A stretch of DNA of 64,000 bases from Chryseobacterium sp. JV274 (GCF_903969135.1 NZ_LR824569.1:2997001-3061000), one strand, 5' to 3'; positions 16,408 through 26,008 are shown, numbered from the stretch's first letter. The notes: generated by a model from the letters alone, not told the origin. A program made the numbers and translations.

Positions 16408-16779
16408 TTAATTTGCATCCAATGCCTGAAAAGCATCAGCTATGTGGTCAACTTTTAAGTTTCTGTTTTCATCAGGAAGAACGGAGATAATATCAAATCT
16501 GACTTCGTTATCTTTATTAAATTCTTCGAGATAATGATTGGCTGCAGAAACAATTGATTTTATTTTTGCTTTGGTTACAGCTTCCTGAGGGAGCATAAAT
16601 GCATCAGTAGATCTTGCTTTCACTTCCACTATGATAATCAGATTATCTTTTTCAGCAATAATATCAATCTCCGCTTTTTGAAAACGGTAATTTCTCACAA
16701 GGATTTTGCAGCCTTTTTTCTGAAGATAACCGGCGGCCATATCTTCTGCTATTTTTCCAAAATCGTTGTGATCAGCCAT
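16408..16779 (-). CDS. YraN/UPF0102 family putative endonuclease
   Basis: A 123-residue protein with the PD-(D/E)XK-like core: EDMAAGYLQKKGCKIL, then AEIDIIAEKDNLIIIVEVKAR, containing the conserved Glu, Asp and ExK. This is the UPF0102 (YraN) family, predicted to be Holliday-junction-resolvase-like nucleases. It lies 40 bp downstream of the LD-carboxypeptidase gene in a minus-strand set with LysE. Confidence 0.9.
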   Translation of the reverse strand: MADHNDFGKIAEDMAAGYLQKKGCKILVRNYRFQKAEIDIIAEKDNLIIIVEVKARSTDAFMLPQEAVTKAKIKSIVSAANHYLEEFNKDNEVRFDIISVLPDENRNLKVDHIADAFQALDAN

Positions 16780-16819
16780 ATTTTGTATTTAAGAGTTTGA
16801 AGATAGGAGAGTCGTCTTT

Positions 16820-17749
16820 TTAAAATTCGAGCTTTACTTTAGTTCCAACTTTCATTTTAAGATTACCACCAATTAAAAGTGGCCGGTTATCTTTAATGTG
16901 TCCATTCGGGAAAGCAAATACTACAGGGAATTTATATTTTGAAATTCTCTCCGAGATCAGTTTATAGGCAAATTCATCAAAGCTTTCTTCATAGCTTTTA
17001 TTTTCCTTTTCGTCTCCCATATTAGTCATCCCGCCAACGATAAGTCCTTTGATCTTACTGAAGACTCCTGCCAGCTCCAGACTCATAATCATGCGATCCA
17101 GGGCATAGAAATTTTCTCCGATATCTTCAATAAACAAGATTTTATCTTTAAAGTCAAAAGAATATTTTGTTCCTAAAAGGGCATAGATAAGGGCTAAATT
17201 TCCTCCAACCAATTCTCCTTCAATATTCCCTTCTTTATTGAATTGATTTGATTCAAGGGTGTATTTTGGAGTTTTTCCTTTGAGGATATCAAAGATCAGA
17301 TCATAGCTTTCATCAGTAACGCCGAAACTTGATGTTTTAATGGTCTGCCCATGAATGGATGCAAAGCCTTTCTTTAACAGATAGCTTTGTATAACCGTAT
17401 TATCAGAATAGCCGATATACCATTTTGGATTTTCTGTAAAACCCTTCATTTTTAGGTGCTGAATCAGGTGCTGACAGCCATAGCCTCCTCTGGAAGCCCA
17501 TACCGCTCTGATTTCTGTATCATTTAAAGCCCAGTTGATATCTTTTATTCTTTCCTGTTCTGTTCCGGCATAATTATATCCGTTTGAAAATCTGGTGTAA
17601 AGATGTTCCCCGAGAACGGGGTCAAAACCTCTACTTTTAATCATTTCTATTCCCTTTTCCATTTGAGAGGCATCTACCGCTCCTGCAGGGGAAATAACAG
17701 CTATTTTGTCACCTTTTTTAAGGGACTTTGGAAAGATCATTTTTTTCAT
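16820..17749 (-). CDS. S66-family LD-carboxypeptidase
   Basis: A 309-residue cytoplasmic enzyme of the LdcA/MccF family. KKGDKIAVISPAGAVD opens the fold. WYIGYSDNT carries the nucleophilic Ser in a GYSD elbow, IEGELVGGNLALI supplies the region with the catalytic Glu, and FPNGHIKDNRPL the His. LdcA trims the terminal D-Ala from murein tetrapeptides during recycling. It overlaps the LysE gene by 4 bp (ATGA), so the two are translationally coupled. Confidence 0.9.
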   Translation of the reverse strand: MKKMIFPKSLKKGDKIAVISPAGAVDASQMEKGIEMIKSRGFDPVLGEHLYTRFSNGYNYAGTEQERIKDINWALNDTEIRAVWASRGGYGCQHLIQHLKMKGFTENPKWYIGYSDNTVIQSYLLKKGFASIHGQTIKTSSFGVTDESYDLIFDILKGKTPKYTLESNQFNKEGNIEGELVGGNLALIYALLGTKYSFDFKDKILFIEDIGENFYALDRMIMSLELAGVFSKIKGLIVGGMTNMGDEKENKSYEESFDEFAYKLISERISKYKFPVVFAFPNGHIKDNRPLLIGGNLKMKVGTKVKLEF

Positions 17750-18432
17750 TCTGTTTTTTGATATTTTACTTCTTTCTTTTCTGCTTCCTCCAGTTGTCTT
17801 TCAAACTGATTGAACTTTTTGAAACTCTGCAGGAAGATAAAGAAACTGAAGATAATAAGAATACAGCCGACAACTCTTCTGATTTGGTTCGCCAGCTTTT
17901 GTGTTAATTTATCGTGAAATTGCTTGGCAAGAAATATTTTAGCAAGATCTATTGAAAGGTAAGTGGCCAGTACGATCCCTATGTATAAAATAAAACTGCT
18001 GGTGTCCGGATATTGATTCCTCACAGAAATTACCGTTACCAGCCAGAAAAGGATGACTCCTACATTCAAAAGATTAAAGAAAAAACCATTGAAAAATGTT
18101 TTAATATAATTTTGGCCAATAATCTTCTCTTCACCAGGCATATGCATCTTGGTTTTGGTAACCAACATCACAATCCCATAAATAAAAATAAGAATGGAAG
18201 TGATCCTGTAGAAGCCAGGATGTTTATCAATTAAAGCTACAATATCTGTACTGGCATAATACGCCGCTACAATACATAATAAATCTGCAGTGATAACTCC
18301 AAGATCCAATGATAAGGCATGTTTTGGGCCTCTGGAAAAGCTGGTTTCTATTAACAGGAAAAATATAGGTCCTATAAAAACCAAGCTCAGCATGAATCCT
18401 AATATGACCGCCGATAGTACAAGTTCTAGCAT
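17746..18432 (-). CDS. LysE/RhtB-family translocator
   Basis: A 228-residue membrane protein with about six hydrophobic segments (5-30, 42-65, 72-92, 115-137, 145-165, 185-205). The N-terminal FIGPIFFLLIETSFSRGPKHALSLDLGVITADLL is typical of LysE-type exporters. The family exports amino acids or other small molecules; the substrate is not predictable. It overlaps the LD-carboxypeptidase gene by 4 bp, an order that could reflect export of released amino acids, but this is speculation. It has a charged C-terminal tail ending KKEVKYQKTE. Confidence 0.85.
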   Translation of the reverse strand: MLELVLSAVILGFMLSLVFIGPIFFLLIETSFSRGPKHALSLDLGVITADLLCIVAAYYASTDIVALIDKHPGFYRITSILIFIYGIVMLVTKTKMHMPGEEKIIGQNYIKTFFNGFFFNLLNVGVILFWLVTVISVRNQYPDTSSFILYIGIVLATYLSIDLAKIFLAKQFHDKLTQKLANQIRRVVGCILIIFSFFIFLQSFKKFNQFERQLEEAEKKEVKYQKTE

Positions 18433-18607
18433 TTAATGTGTTTTAAAATGAAAAAAATTCATTTCGTTTTATACAAAGTTATACTTTATGATTTAATTAT
18501 TCAATAAAGTTGTGATATATCAAGTGGATTTTAAGGAGAGTTTAATGTAAATTTTTTAAGAAAATAGGAGAGGAGGGTATATTCAAAAGTTTTTTGCTTC
18601 AAAAAAT

Positions 18608-18643
18608 AAAGAGGCTGAATGTTCATGAACATTCAGCCTCTTT
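18608..18643. terminator. long perfect palindrome, rnr terminator
   Basis: A 36-base perfect palindrome with 18-base arms starting AAAGAGGCTGAATGTTCA. It lies 37 bp past the rnr stop. A-rich sequence precedes it, giving a T tract on the minus strand. Confidence 0.8.
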
Positions 18644-18680
18644 ATAATTTTATCTGGAGTCTTATTTTAAGACCTATTTC

Positions 18681-20834
18681 TTACTTCACAATCTGGAAGT
18701 CAAGCTGCTTCTGAATCAGATTAGCTTTTACCACTTTGATCTGAACTTCATCTCCCAACTGATACTTGTTTCCGTGTCTTATTCCGTATACCGCATGGGA
18801 TTTTGCATCATACATATATGAGTCGTCTACAAGGTCTCTAAGTTTGATCAGTCCCTCCGCTCCGTTTTCAGGAATTTCAACCCAGAAACCGAATTCTGCC
18901 ACTCCGGAAATAACCCCTCTGAAAGTTTCTCCCAGGTGTTTTTCCATGAATTTCACCTGCATAAACTTGATAGAGTCTCTTTCCGCATCTGCAGCCAGTC
19001 TTTCCATGGCACTGCAGTGTTTTGCTTTATCTTCAAGTTCCCCTCTGTTTGGAGATTTTCCTCCGTCCAGATAATGCTGAAGAAGACGGTGTGCAAGCAA
19101 ATCCGGATAACGACGGATAGGAGAGGTAAAGTGACTGTAATACTCAAAACCTAAGCCATAGTGGCCAATAGGTTCAGTAGAATACACCGCTTTGCTCATA
19201 CTTCTCATTGCAAGTGTTTCAATCATGTTTTCTTCTCCTTTTCCTTTCACATCATGAAGAAGTTTATTTAAAGATGCGGCAACCTTTTTGGTATTGGCCA
19301 GATCCATTTTGTATCCGAAAGTAGCAACGAAGTCTCTTAACGATTCTAATTTTGCAGGATCCGGATCATCATGAACCCTGTAAATAAATGTATTGTTGGT
19401 GATTTCATCTTTTCTGCTCAGAGAAACATATTCAGATACTTTTTTATTGGCTAAAAGCATGAATTCCTCAATCAGGTGATTCGAGTCTTTGCTTATTTTA
19501 AAGTAAACTCCAATCGGTTCATTATTTTCATCAAGATTGAATCTTACTTCACTTCTGTCAAAAGTAATAGCACCTCTTCTTATACGTTCATTACGCATAA
19601 TCTTTGCCAGCTTATCAAGAGTATTGATCTCTTCTGCCAGGTCTCCCTGCCCGCTTTCGATACGTTCCTGAGCTTCTTCATAAGTAAATCTTCTGTCTGA
19701 ATGGATTACCGTTCTTCCAAACCACTGTTTCTGAATTTCAGCCTCGTCATTCAGTTCAAAAACTGCTGAAAAAGTATATTTATCTTCGTTAGGACGAAGG
19801 GAACAAACATCATTACTCAAAACTTCCGGCAGCATCGGAACAACTCTGTCAACAAGATATACTGAAGTAGCTCTCTTATATGCTTCATCATCAAGAATAG
19901 TTCCCGGAACTACATAATGAGATACATCAGCAATATGAACACCAATTTCCCAGTTGCCATTTTCCAGTTTTCTTATGGATAAGGCATCATCAAAATCTTT
20001 CGCATCCTTAGGGTCAATCGTAAATGTACAGATGTTACGCATATCCCAACGCTTTGCAGCTTCTTCATCAGTAATACTTCTGTCTATTTTATCGGCATCG
20101 GCCTCTACTTCCTGTGGAAATTCGTAAGGCAGGCCATATTCTGCAAGAATAGAGTGGATCTCTGTTTCGTGTTCTCCCGGAGCACCCAACACCTTGATAA
20201 TTTCTCCTTCAGGGTTTTTATCTCCAGGTCTCCATTCAGTCATTTTTACGATGACCTTATCTCCATCTTCAGCATTGTTGAACTTCGCTTTTGAAATAAA
20301 GATGTCTGTATTGATTGATTTTTTATCGCAAACAACGAAGCCGAAATCTTTATGAGCCACCTTCTGAAATGTTCCTACAAATTCAGTTCTGGTACGTTCC
20401 AAAACCTCCAGAACGGAACCTTCCAATTTCTTTCCTTTATAATGATAAGTTATAATAAGAACCTTATCTCCCTGCAGAGCATCCTTCACATTTTTGGCGT
20501 GAATGAAGACATCATCTTCCAATCCTTCCACATTTACGTAAGCATTTCCACTTTGGTTGAAGTCAATAATTCCAGTAAGCGTTCCTGCAATTTTCAGGTT
20601 CACTATATATTTTCCTTTTTCTACTTCTTTGATCTTTTCAGATCCCTGAAGTTTGTGCAGTGCCTGGATGACAAGTTCTCTTTGTCTTGGATTTTTGTAA
20701 TCTATTCCATCAGCGATCTGCTTATAATTATAAATTTTTGATGAATTCGCATTCATAAAACGGAGGATCAATCTTCCGATCTCCATCATTTTTAAATCAT
20801 TTTTATGACTTATATATTTTCTTTTTTTTGGCAT
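18681..20834 (-). CDS. rnr: ribonuclease R
   Basis: A 717-residue exoribonuclease: an N-terminal winged-helix region, two cold-shock-type OB folds (about 75-220), the RNB catalytic domain (about 250-580) and a C-terminal S1 domain (about 625-717). In the RNB domain, TIDPKDAKDFDDALS supplies the Mg-binding Asp cluster and FTSPIRRYPDLLAHR the conserved Arg and Asp. RNase R degrades structured RNA 3' to 5' in mRNA turnover, rRNA quality control and cold adaptation. It is monocistronic, ending at a long hairpin. Confidence 0.96.
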   Translation of the reverse strand: MPKKRKYISHKNDLKMMEIGRLILRFMNANSSKIYNYKQIADGIDYKNPRQRELVIQALHKLQGSEKIKEVEKGKYIVNLKIAGTLTGIIDFNQSGNAYVNVEGLEDDVFIHAKNVKDALQGDKVLIITYHYKGKKLEGSVLEVLERTRTEFVGTFQKVAHKDFGFVVCDKKSINTDIFISKAKFNNAEDGDKVIVKMTEWRPGDKNPEGEIIKVLGAPGEHETEIHSILAEYGLPYEFPQEVEADADKIDRSITDEEAAKRWDMRNICTFTIDPKDAKDFDDALSIRKLENGNWEIGVHIADVSHYVVPGTILDDEAYKRATSVYLVDRVVPMLPEVLSNDVCSLRPNEDKYTFSAVFELNDEAEIQKQWFGRTVIHSDRRFTYEEAQERIESGQGDLAEEINTLDKLAKIMRNERIRRGAITFDRSEVRFNLDENNEPIGVYFKISKDSNHLIEEFMLLANKKVSEYVSLSRKDEITNNTFIYRVHDDPDPAKLESLRDFVATFGYKMDLANTKKVAASLNKLLHDVKGKGEENMIETLAMRSMSKAVYSTEPIGHYGLGFEYYSHFTSPIRRYPDLLAHRLLQHYLDGGKSPNRGELEDKAKHCSAMERLAADAERDSIKFMQVKFMEKHLGETFRGVISGVAEFGFWVEIPENGAEGLIKLRDLVDDSYMYDAKSHAVYGIRHGNKYQLGDEVQIKVVKANLIQKQLDFQIVK

Positions 20835-21169
20835 TTTTAATTTTCTTTTAATTATTTTGGTCTTACTTAAAATAAAACCTTTCTATAAATCTTCCCCGTT
20901 CATTCCTTATAAAGGTTATTCAATTTCATCATTAGATTCTTTCCGTACATCATCAGAAATTATCTTTCAGTTTACTTAGAACGGGAGCTTTAGTTTTGTA
21001 TAAATTTAATACAATTCTTGAGAAGAAAAGAGAAAAACCTTCTATTAAATATGTTTCAAATATAAGAAAGGCTTTAGAGAATAATAGAATGTAATTTCTA
21101 TTGGACACTGCAAATATACGAATAAAAAATAAATAAGGCTTGTAATGTAATTTACAAGCCTTAGTATAT
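20835..21169. other. intergenic region upstream of rnr
   Basis: About 335 bases, AT-rich. It holds the rpiB terminator at the right end and presumably the rnr promoter. I see no credible small gene or RNA. Confidence 0.6.
21134..21163 (-). terminator. rpiB terminator hairpin
   Basis: The stem TAAGGCTTGTAA/TTACAAGCCTTA with a 6-base loop lies 7 bp past the rpiB stop, followed on the minus strand by T-rich sequence. Confidence 0.75.
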
Positions 21170-21604
21170 TTAGCAAACTGCAATTTTATCAACTCTGTTC
21201 TGGTGTCTTCCACCTTCGAAATCTGTTGAAAGAAATTTATCTACAATCTCAATCGCCAGTTCCTTTGATATAAATCTCGCAGGCATTGAAATCATATTGG
21301 CATCATTATGCTGTCTTGCCAGCGTTGCAATCTCCGGCATCCAGCAAAGAGCGCATCTTATTTTCTGGTGTTTGTTTGCAGTGATCTGAACCCCGTTTCC
21401 GCTTCCACAGATAAGAATTCCAAGCTCATTTTCTCCGTTTTCCACAGAGGTTGCAGCAGGGTGTACAAAGTCCGGATAATCCACACTGTTTGTGGAAAAC
21501 GTTCCAAAATCCTGAACTTCAAATCGTTCTGAAAGATAGTTCTTAACAATCTCCTTATATTCATAGCCTGCATGGTCCGCTGCAATAGCAATTTTTCTTT
21601 TCAT
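21170..21604 (-). CDS. rpiB: ribose-5-phosphate isomerase B
   Basis: A 144-residue RpiB/LacAB protein. IAADHAGYEYKE (7-18), LICGSGNGVQITANKH and NDANMISMPARFI are the family's substrate-binding and catalytic segments. It interconverts ribose 5-phosphate and ribulose 5-phosphate in the pentose phosphate pathway. It is monocistronic, with a hairpin terminator after the stop. Two DnaA-box-like TTTTCCACA sequences fall inside the coding region. Confidence 0.93.
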   Translation of the reverse strand: MKRKIAIAADHAGYEYKEIVKNYLSERFEVQDFGTFSTNSVDYPDFVHPAATSVENGENELGILICGSGNGVQITANKHQKIRCALCWMPEIATLARQHNDANMISMPARFISKELAIEIVDKFLSTDFEGGRHQNRVDKIAVC

Positions 21605-22107
21605 AATACTCTTATTAAGCTTTATTAGATTTTATTTCCTTACAAAGGTAAGAATAATAACAATTCGTGTTAGTAAACCCTGAGTTAATTGTTAAGAGGT
21701 ATGTTAATAACTGTGGAAAACTTTTCTCAACTTTCTATTTTTAAAGATCAATTTATTTCGTAATAGAAATTCTTTCCGCAAATTTTTACCACAACTTTCC
21801 AGATGTTTTCTTCAGCTATCCCCAGATTTTTCCATAATAAAATAACTAATAATGACTTGATCTCAAAGTTACCAACATTTGTTAATAAGTATGTGAAATA
21901 GCGGGTTTACAAGGATTTATATTGTGAGTTAAATATGAATTGAATAAAAGTTGAATGTTATCAATTTTTAGCCTAAAACTTATCCCCGAAACTAACAACA
22001 CTCAACAACAACTACATTATTCTTTTTTTATAAAGAGAAAAAATTGTTGATTAATGGGTGATTGGGTTCGGGGAAAGTTTTTGAAAACTTTTATTTTAAT
22101 CAATCTG

Positions 22108-22134
22108 TTGAAAAAGTTTAAAACCTTACATTTG
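22108..22134 (+). promoter_or_regulatory. pgk promoter
   Basis: TACATTTG at 22127-22134 matches TAnnTTTG. A TTG at 22108-22110 is a weak -33 element with a short spacer. It predicts a 5' leader of about 105 nt. Confidence 0.55.
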
Positions 22135-22171
22135 TGAAACGAAAATTCAATGAGTTTCATGAATTTGTCTC

Positions 22172-22211
22172 CGCTGGATTTGCGGAAATGCAAACCGGGA
22201 TCTGGCCAGCG
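22172..22211 (+). promoter_or_regulatory. stem-loop in the pgk leader
   Basis: An outer stem CGCTGG/CCAGCG encloses an inner hairpin TTTGC-GGAAAT-GCAAA. It lies in the predicted untranslated leader, 37 bp before the pgk start. Any regulatory role is untested. Confidence 0.35.
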
Positions 22212-22247
22212 AGACTTCATAGAACTTTGACAAAAATAAATCTGCTT

Positions 22248-23438
22248 ATGAAAACAATCAATGATTTCAATTTTAAAGATAAGAAAGCTCTGGTAAGAGT
22301 GGACTTTAATGTTCCTCAGGACGATCAGCTGAAGGTGACAGACAATACAAGAATTGTTGCTGTAAAACCAACAGTGGAAAAGATCCTTAATGATGGTGGT
22401 TCTGTCATCTTAATCACACACCTTGGAAGACCAAAGGGAGAAGTGAAAGATGAATTTTCTCTTAAACATATTCTTGGCGAAGTTTCTGCTGTTCTTGGAC
22501 AGGAGGTAAAGTTTGTTGATGAATGTATCGGAGAAAAAGCGGAACAGGCTGCTGCAGATCTGAAACCAGGGGAGATCTTATTATTGGAAAATGTACGTTT
22601 TCATAATGAAGAAGAAAAAGGAGATGCAGGTTTTGCTGAGAAACTTTCTAAACTAGGAGATGCTTATGTAAACGATGCATTCGGGACTGCACATAGAGCT
22701 CATGCTTCTACAGCAGTAATCGCTCAATATTTTCCTTCAACTAAATATTTCGGTTTATTAATGGCTAATGAACTTAAAGCTATTGATAAAGTATTAAAGA
22801 GTGGTGAGAGACCTGTTACAGCTATCCTTGGTGGTTCTAAAGTTTCAACTAAAATCACCATTATAGAAAATATCCTTCCTGCTGTTGACAATTTGATCAT
22901 TGGTGGAGGGATGGCATTTACCTTTATTAAGGCTCTTGGAGGAAAAATTGGTAATTCTTTAGTAGAAGAAGATAAACTTCCTTTAGCTCTTGAGATTTTA
23001 GGCAAAGCAAAAGAACATAAAGTAAAAGTATATCTTCCTTCTGATGCTATTATCGCTGAAAGTTTTAGTAATGATGTGGAAAGAAAAGAAGCTGATATCT
23101 ATGCAATCCCTGAAGGATGGATGGGCCTTGATGCAGGCCATAAATCAAGAGATCAGTTTAATGATGTATTGTTAAATTCAAGAACTATTCTTTGGAATGG
23201 GCCAATCGGAGTTTTTGAAATGTCAAATTTTGCTGGCGGAACTGTTGCATTAGGTGAGAGTATTGCAGAGGCTACCAGATTAGGAGCTTTCTCTTTAGTT
23301 GGAGGAGGAGACAGTGTTGCTTTTGTTAAGCAATTCGGATATGCGGATCAGGTAAGTTATGTTTCTACCGGTGGTGGTGCCATGCTTGAAAGTCTTGAAG
23401 GACTTGAGTTACCAGGTGTAGCTGCAATCAACAATTAA
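22248..23438 (+). CDS. pgk: phosphoglycerate kinase
   Basis: A 396-residue enzyme, the standard length. [10 protein letters not shown] (substrate-binding Asp-Asn), [24 protein letters not shown] and GGGDSVAF near the C-terminus are the family motifs. It transfers phosphate from 1,3-bisphosphoglycerate to ADP in glycolysis. I chose the ATG giving [19 protein letters not shown]. An in-frame GTG 38 codons upstream would extend it, but that region overlaps the predicted -7 box and lacks homology to Pgk. It is followed by an intrinsic terminator. Confidence 0.97.
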   Translation: MKTINDFNFKDKKALVRVDFNVPQDDQLKVTDNTRIVAVKPTVEKILNDGGSVILITHLGRPKGEVKDEFSLKHILGEVSAVLGQEVKFVDECIGEKAEQAAADLKPGEILLLENVRFHNEEEKGDAGFAEKLSKLGDAYVNDAFGTAHRAHASTAVIAQYFPSTKYFGLLMANELKAIDKVLKSGERPVTAILGGSKVSTKITIIENILPAVDNLIIGGGMAFTFIKALGGKIGNSLVEEDKLPLALEILGKAKEHKVKVYLPSDAIIAESFSNDVERKEADIYAIPEGWMGLDAGHKSRDQFNDVLLNSRTILWNGPIGVFEMSNFAGGTVALGESIAEATRLGAFSLVGGGDSVAFVKQFGYADQVSYVSTGGGAMLESLEGLELPGVAAINN

Positions 23439-23462
23439 ATAAAAATTAAAGATATTTTATAG

Positions 23463-23490
23463 CCTGCTAATTATATTAGCAGGTTTTTTT
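23463..23490 (+). terminator. pgk terminator
   Basis: The stem CCTGCTAAT/ATTAGCAGG with a TAT loop is followed by T7. Confidence 0.9.
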
Positions 23491-23973
23491 GTTTTTGAAT
23501 TTATAAAAAATTCCTTTATTGATCGGATTTTTCATAGTATCTTAGATATAACCTGTAGTTATATTGGTTTGACTTGAATTCGCTTTCAGTCACTTAGGTA
23601 TTTAATAAATTGTGTGCTTAGTTTTTCTTTTTAAAATTTGGGATTAGAAAGAATGTGTTCTTGTTTTCATAATCAGATTTTTGTGATAGATTAGCTATGA
23701 TTTTTGATATGAATTTGTACTTTTTTGAGAGATAATGATATCTTTTTTTTATTAATTATCATGTTGTATTTTACAAACATTAGATTGATAAAATGATGTG
23801 ATGTGACATAAAATTTCTGAAAGCTAAGAGTATTTTCTGATAACAATTTTTTGCCGAAGAATTTGTGATTGCTTAAATTGGATCTTGGAGTTTCATTGAA
23901 CCTTTAAACTCTATAATAATTTAGGTAATTATATACAACTTTGCATTAATCCTGCTATATTACTATTGTGACG

Positions 23974-24076
23974 CTGTCATTTTGAATGTAACGTAGTGAA
24001 ATGAGGAATCTAAGCTTTACATGAGATTTTTCCTTCGTCAGAAATCGATGATTCGTCCATAGTCAATGACAATGGT
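23974..24076. repeat. degenerate MITE-like intergenic repeat
   Basis: It starts TGTCATTTTGAATGTAACG, has an inner GAGGAATCT...AGATTTTTCC inverted pair and ends TCAATGACA, the layout of TGTCATTCTGAA-type intergenic repeats. The arms are decayed, so this is a remnant. Confidence 0.45.
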
Positions 24077-24525
24077 GTAAAATTCAATTGTCACCATAAT
24101 TTACATATGTATGTGACTTGTTAGTATTTTTTTTAATTTAAAGAGCAAGTTTTATATGTTTAAGCTTTATTTTTATCTGAATTTTATATTTTTTTATTTC
24201 ACATATTAGTGATAGTTTTGTAATGTATTCTATATCAGTTTTTAAACTATTTTTTATTGTTAAATTATATGCTGTTTTTACTTTAAAGGGTAGTTAAAAA
24301 TTAGAAATTATTTATTGAATACTATAAAATGAAGGATGAACTCAGTTTTCAAGAAAAATAATTTCAAGAATTTTTTTGAAATATATTTGCTTTACTCTTT
24401 TCTGCAACCAGTAATTTTTTTCGGTACTTTTTATTTTATCAGAATTTTCAACTTCATTATTTTTTTGAACTTTAAATTAACCTAAAGAAATTTCTTTGAA
24501 AATTTTTTATGTGAAAGATAGAATA

Positions 24526-24690
24526 GAGTAGGGGAGTTTTATATTCCGGATTTTAAATTTCCTTTTCTGGTTGAACATAAAATTTTTTGACTAAACAGAT
24601 TTTAGATTTTGGATTTGATCAAAAAGAAATTTACTAAGGCTCTTAATTTTTTATTTTTTCCAATGAAGTCCCCAAAAATCGACCTTTATA
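24526..24690. repeat. diverged intergenic repeat, copy A
   Basis: The block opens with GAGTAGGGGAGT and ends with AAAAATCGACCTTTATAA. The same landmarks recur in the same order about 390 bp downstream. Confidence 0.4.
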
Positions 24691-24917
24691 ATCACCTTTA
24701 AAATCTAAAAACTAAATTTTCCCGAGTATTTACATCTTGAGTAATTTTGAGTCGAAATTTATACCCTTTTTGTCAGGATTTAGTTTCTAATATCTGTTTT
24801 TTCTATTTTTTTTGGATCAACTTTGTTCAGAAACTGGAAAGTAGATAAATGATTAGAGCAATACTTTAACTGAATCAAGAATAAGAGTTCTTGATTTTTC
24901 TTTTTTTAATTGAAATG

Positions 24918-25071
24918 GAGTAGGGGAGTATTTATTATAAAAATTATAAGGATCTTAAATTTTAAAGTTTCCTTTTTCTAAATGATTTTAGTTGAAAAAT
25001 AGAAAACTCAGGAGAAAAATCCTGAGTTTTTATTTTTTAAGCCTTGAAATGCTAAAATCCGACCTTCATAA
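24918..25071. repeat. diverged intergenic repeat, copy B
   Basis: The block opens with GAGTAGGGGAGT and ends with AAAATCCGACCTTCATAA, collinear with copy A. It contains the hairpin terminator near its end. Confidence 0.4.
25004..25029 (-). terminator. terminator downstream of the methyltransferase gene
   Basis: The stem AAACTCAGGA/TCCTGAGTTT with a GAAAAA loop. T-rich sequence flanks both sides, so it may work in either direction. Confidence 0.65.
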
Positions 25072-25091
25072 ATGGGTCAAAAATCCACTTT

Positions 25092-25913
25092 CTATCTTTT
25101 TTCAATAATGTATATCAAACTTGAAAATTCGTTGGAAAATAATGCTTTTACGTTTGAAATTGTTCCGTAGACTACTGCTTTTACCCAAAAAAGGGGTGAT
25201 TTTTTGTATTTTTCGCTCAACATTGAGATGTAATAGGAGTCTAGCACTAAAGGTTTTATTTTTCTCATTTTCCAGTTTGGTTTTTTTGAAATCAGATTTT
25301 CCATTCCAACTTTTGAAAAATGATAAATGTGTCTGGGTACATCATAGGCGGCCCAATATTCTTTATAATGTTTTGCATCATATGAAGTAGGGTTGGGAAC
25401 AGCAATAATAAGAATTCCTTTTTCTTTTAATTTCCCGTGAAATGCACTAAGCATTTCATCCTGGTTCTCGATATGTTCAAACACATGCCATAGGGTAATA
25501 GCATCTAAGCTGTTTTCTTCAATTGCATTGATATTATCTAATATAGAAGCTTTCGTTATTTTTCCTTGTGCTGCTTTTCTTGCATCTGCATCTGGTTCAA
25601 AACCGAAAGTTTCAAAATCATTTTCTATAAATTTAACAAATTCTCCGGCACCGCATCCATAATCAAGAACTTTTGATCCTTTTTTTATTCTGTCTACCAA
25701 TACATTTTTCTTGTATTGAAGATTAAAAGACTGAAGGAATTTATAAAGCTTTTCTTTCAGACTTCCGGAATCCTGATGATGAGAAATGTAATCTTCACTT
25801 TCATAATATCTGGAAATATCGGATGGAATAGGAGTGGTCCTGAAGACTCCTTTTGTTTCTGTCTCTTTAATTTCAAAAATTTCCTGTGAAAGAAAATGAT
25901 CTTTTATTTTCAT
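25092..25913 (-). CDS. class I SAM-dependent methyltransferase
   Basis: A 273-residue protein with methyltransferase motif I VLDYGCGAGEFVKFIE (about 87-102), DAITLWHVFEHIEN for motif II/III, and ILIIAVPNPTSYDAKHYKEYWAAYDVPRHIYHF. The last resembles family-11-type methyltransferases that act on cell-surface glycans or quinones. The N-terminal 80 residues carry no zinc-type Cys cluster. The substrate is unknown. It stands alone between the AT-rich gap and mnmG. Confidence 0.83.
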   Translation of the reverse strand: MKIKDHFLSQEIFEIKETETKGVFRTTPIPSDISRYYESEDYISHHQDSGSLKEKLYKFLQSFNLQYKKNVLVDRIKKGSKVLDYGCGAGEFVKFIENDFETFGFEPDADARKAAQGKITKASILDNINAIEENSLDAITLWHVFEHIENQDEMLSAFHGKLKEKGILIIAVPNPTSYDAKHYKEYWAAYDVPRHIYHFSKVGMENLISKKPNWKMRKIKPLVLDSYYISMLSEKYKKSPLFWVKAVVYGTISNVKALFSNEFSSLIYIIEKR

Positions 25914-26008
25914 TGAAATCGTTATCTTTTATATTGTAAAAAAAATTAAGATATCCAGAGCTTGATGTATGCTCACAAATACCTTAATTTTTGCTTTATT
26001 ATTTTTTA

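Larger units (their letters stand above)
21605..22247. other. AT-rich intergenic region between rpiB and pgk
   Basis: About 640 bases with no supportable gene. It holds a TGTGGAAAA at 21712, further DnaA-box-like sequences (CTATCCCCA at 21816, TTATCCCCG at 21980), the pgk promoter at 22127 and a structured pgk leader. With two TTTTCCACA boxes in the adjacent rpiB gene this is a candidate DnaA-binding region; that is only an inference. Confidence 0.4.
23439..25091. other. 1.65 kb AT-rich gene-free region
   Basis: No open reading frame in this stretch is credible, which is unusual in an otherwise dense window. It contains the pgk terminator, a degenerate MITE-like inverted repeat near 24.0 kb, two diverged copies of a 150-190 bp block sharing GAGTAGGGGAGT, and the methyltransferase terminator. 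Its position between a DnaA-box cluster and two parS sites makes an origin-related function worth testing. Confidence 0.6.

Noticed and set aside
22134..22247. GTG-initiated N-terminal extension of phosphoglycerate kinase
   Set aside because: The -7 box overlaps it, Pgk families start at [12 protein letters not shown] sequence, and the extension has no homology pattern.
23439..25091. Decayed gene or small RNA in the gene-free region
   Set aside because: No frame over about 60 codons with reasonable composition, no homology pattern by eye, and no RNA fold beyond the terminators. It is kept only as an unexplained region.
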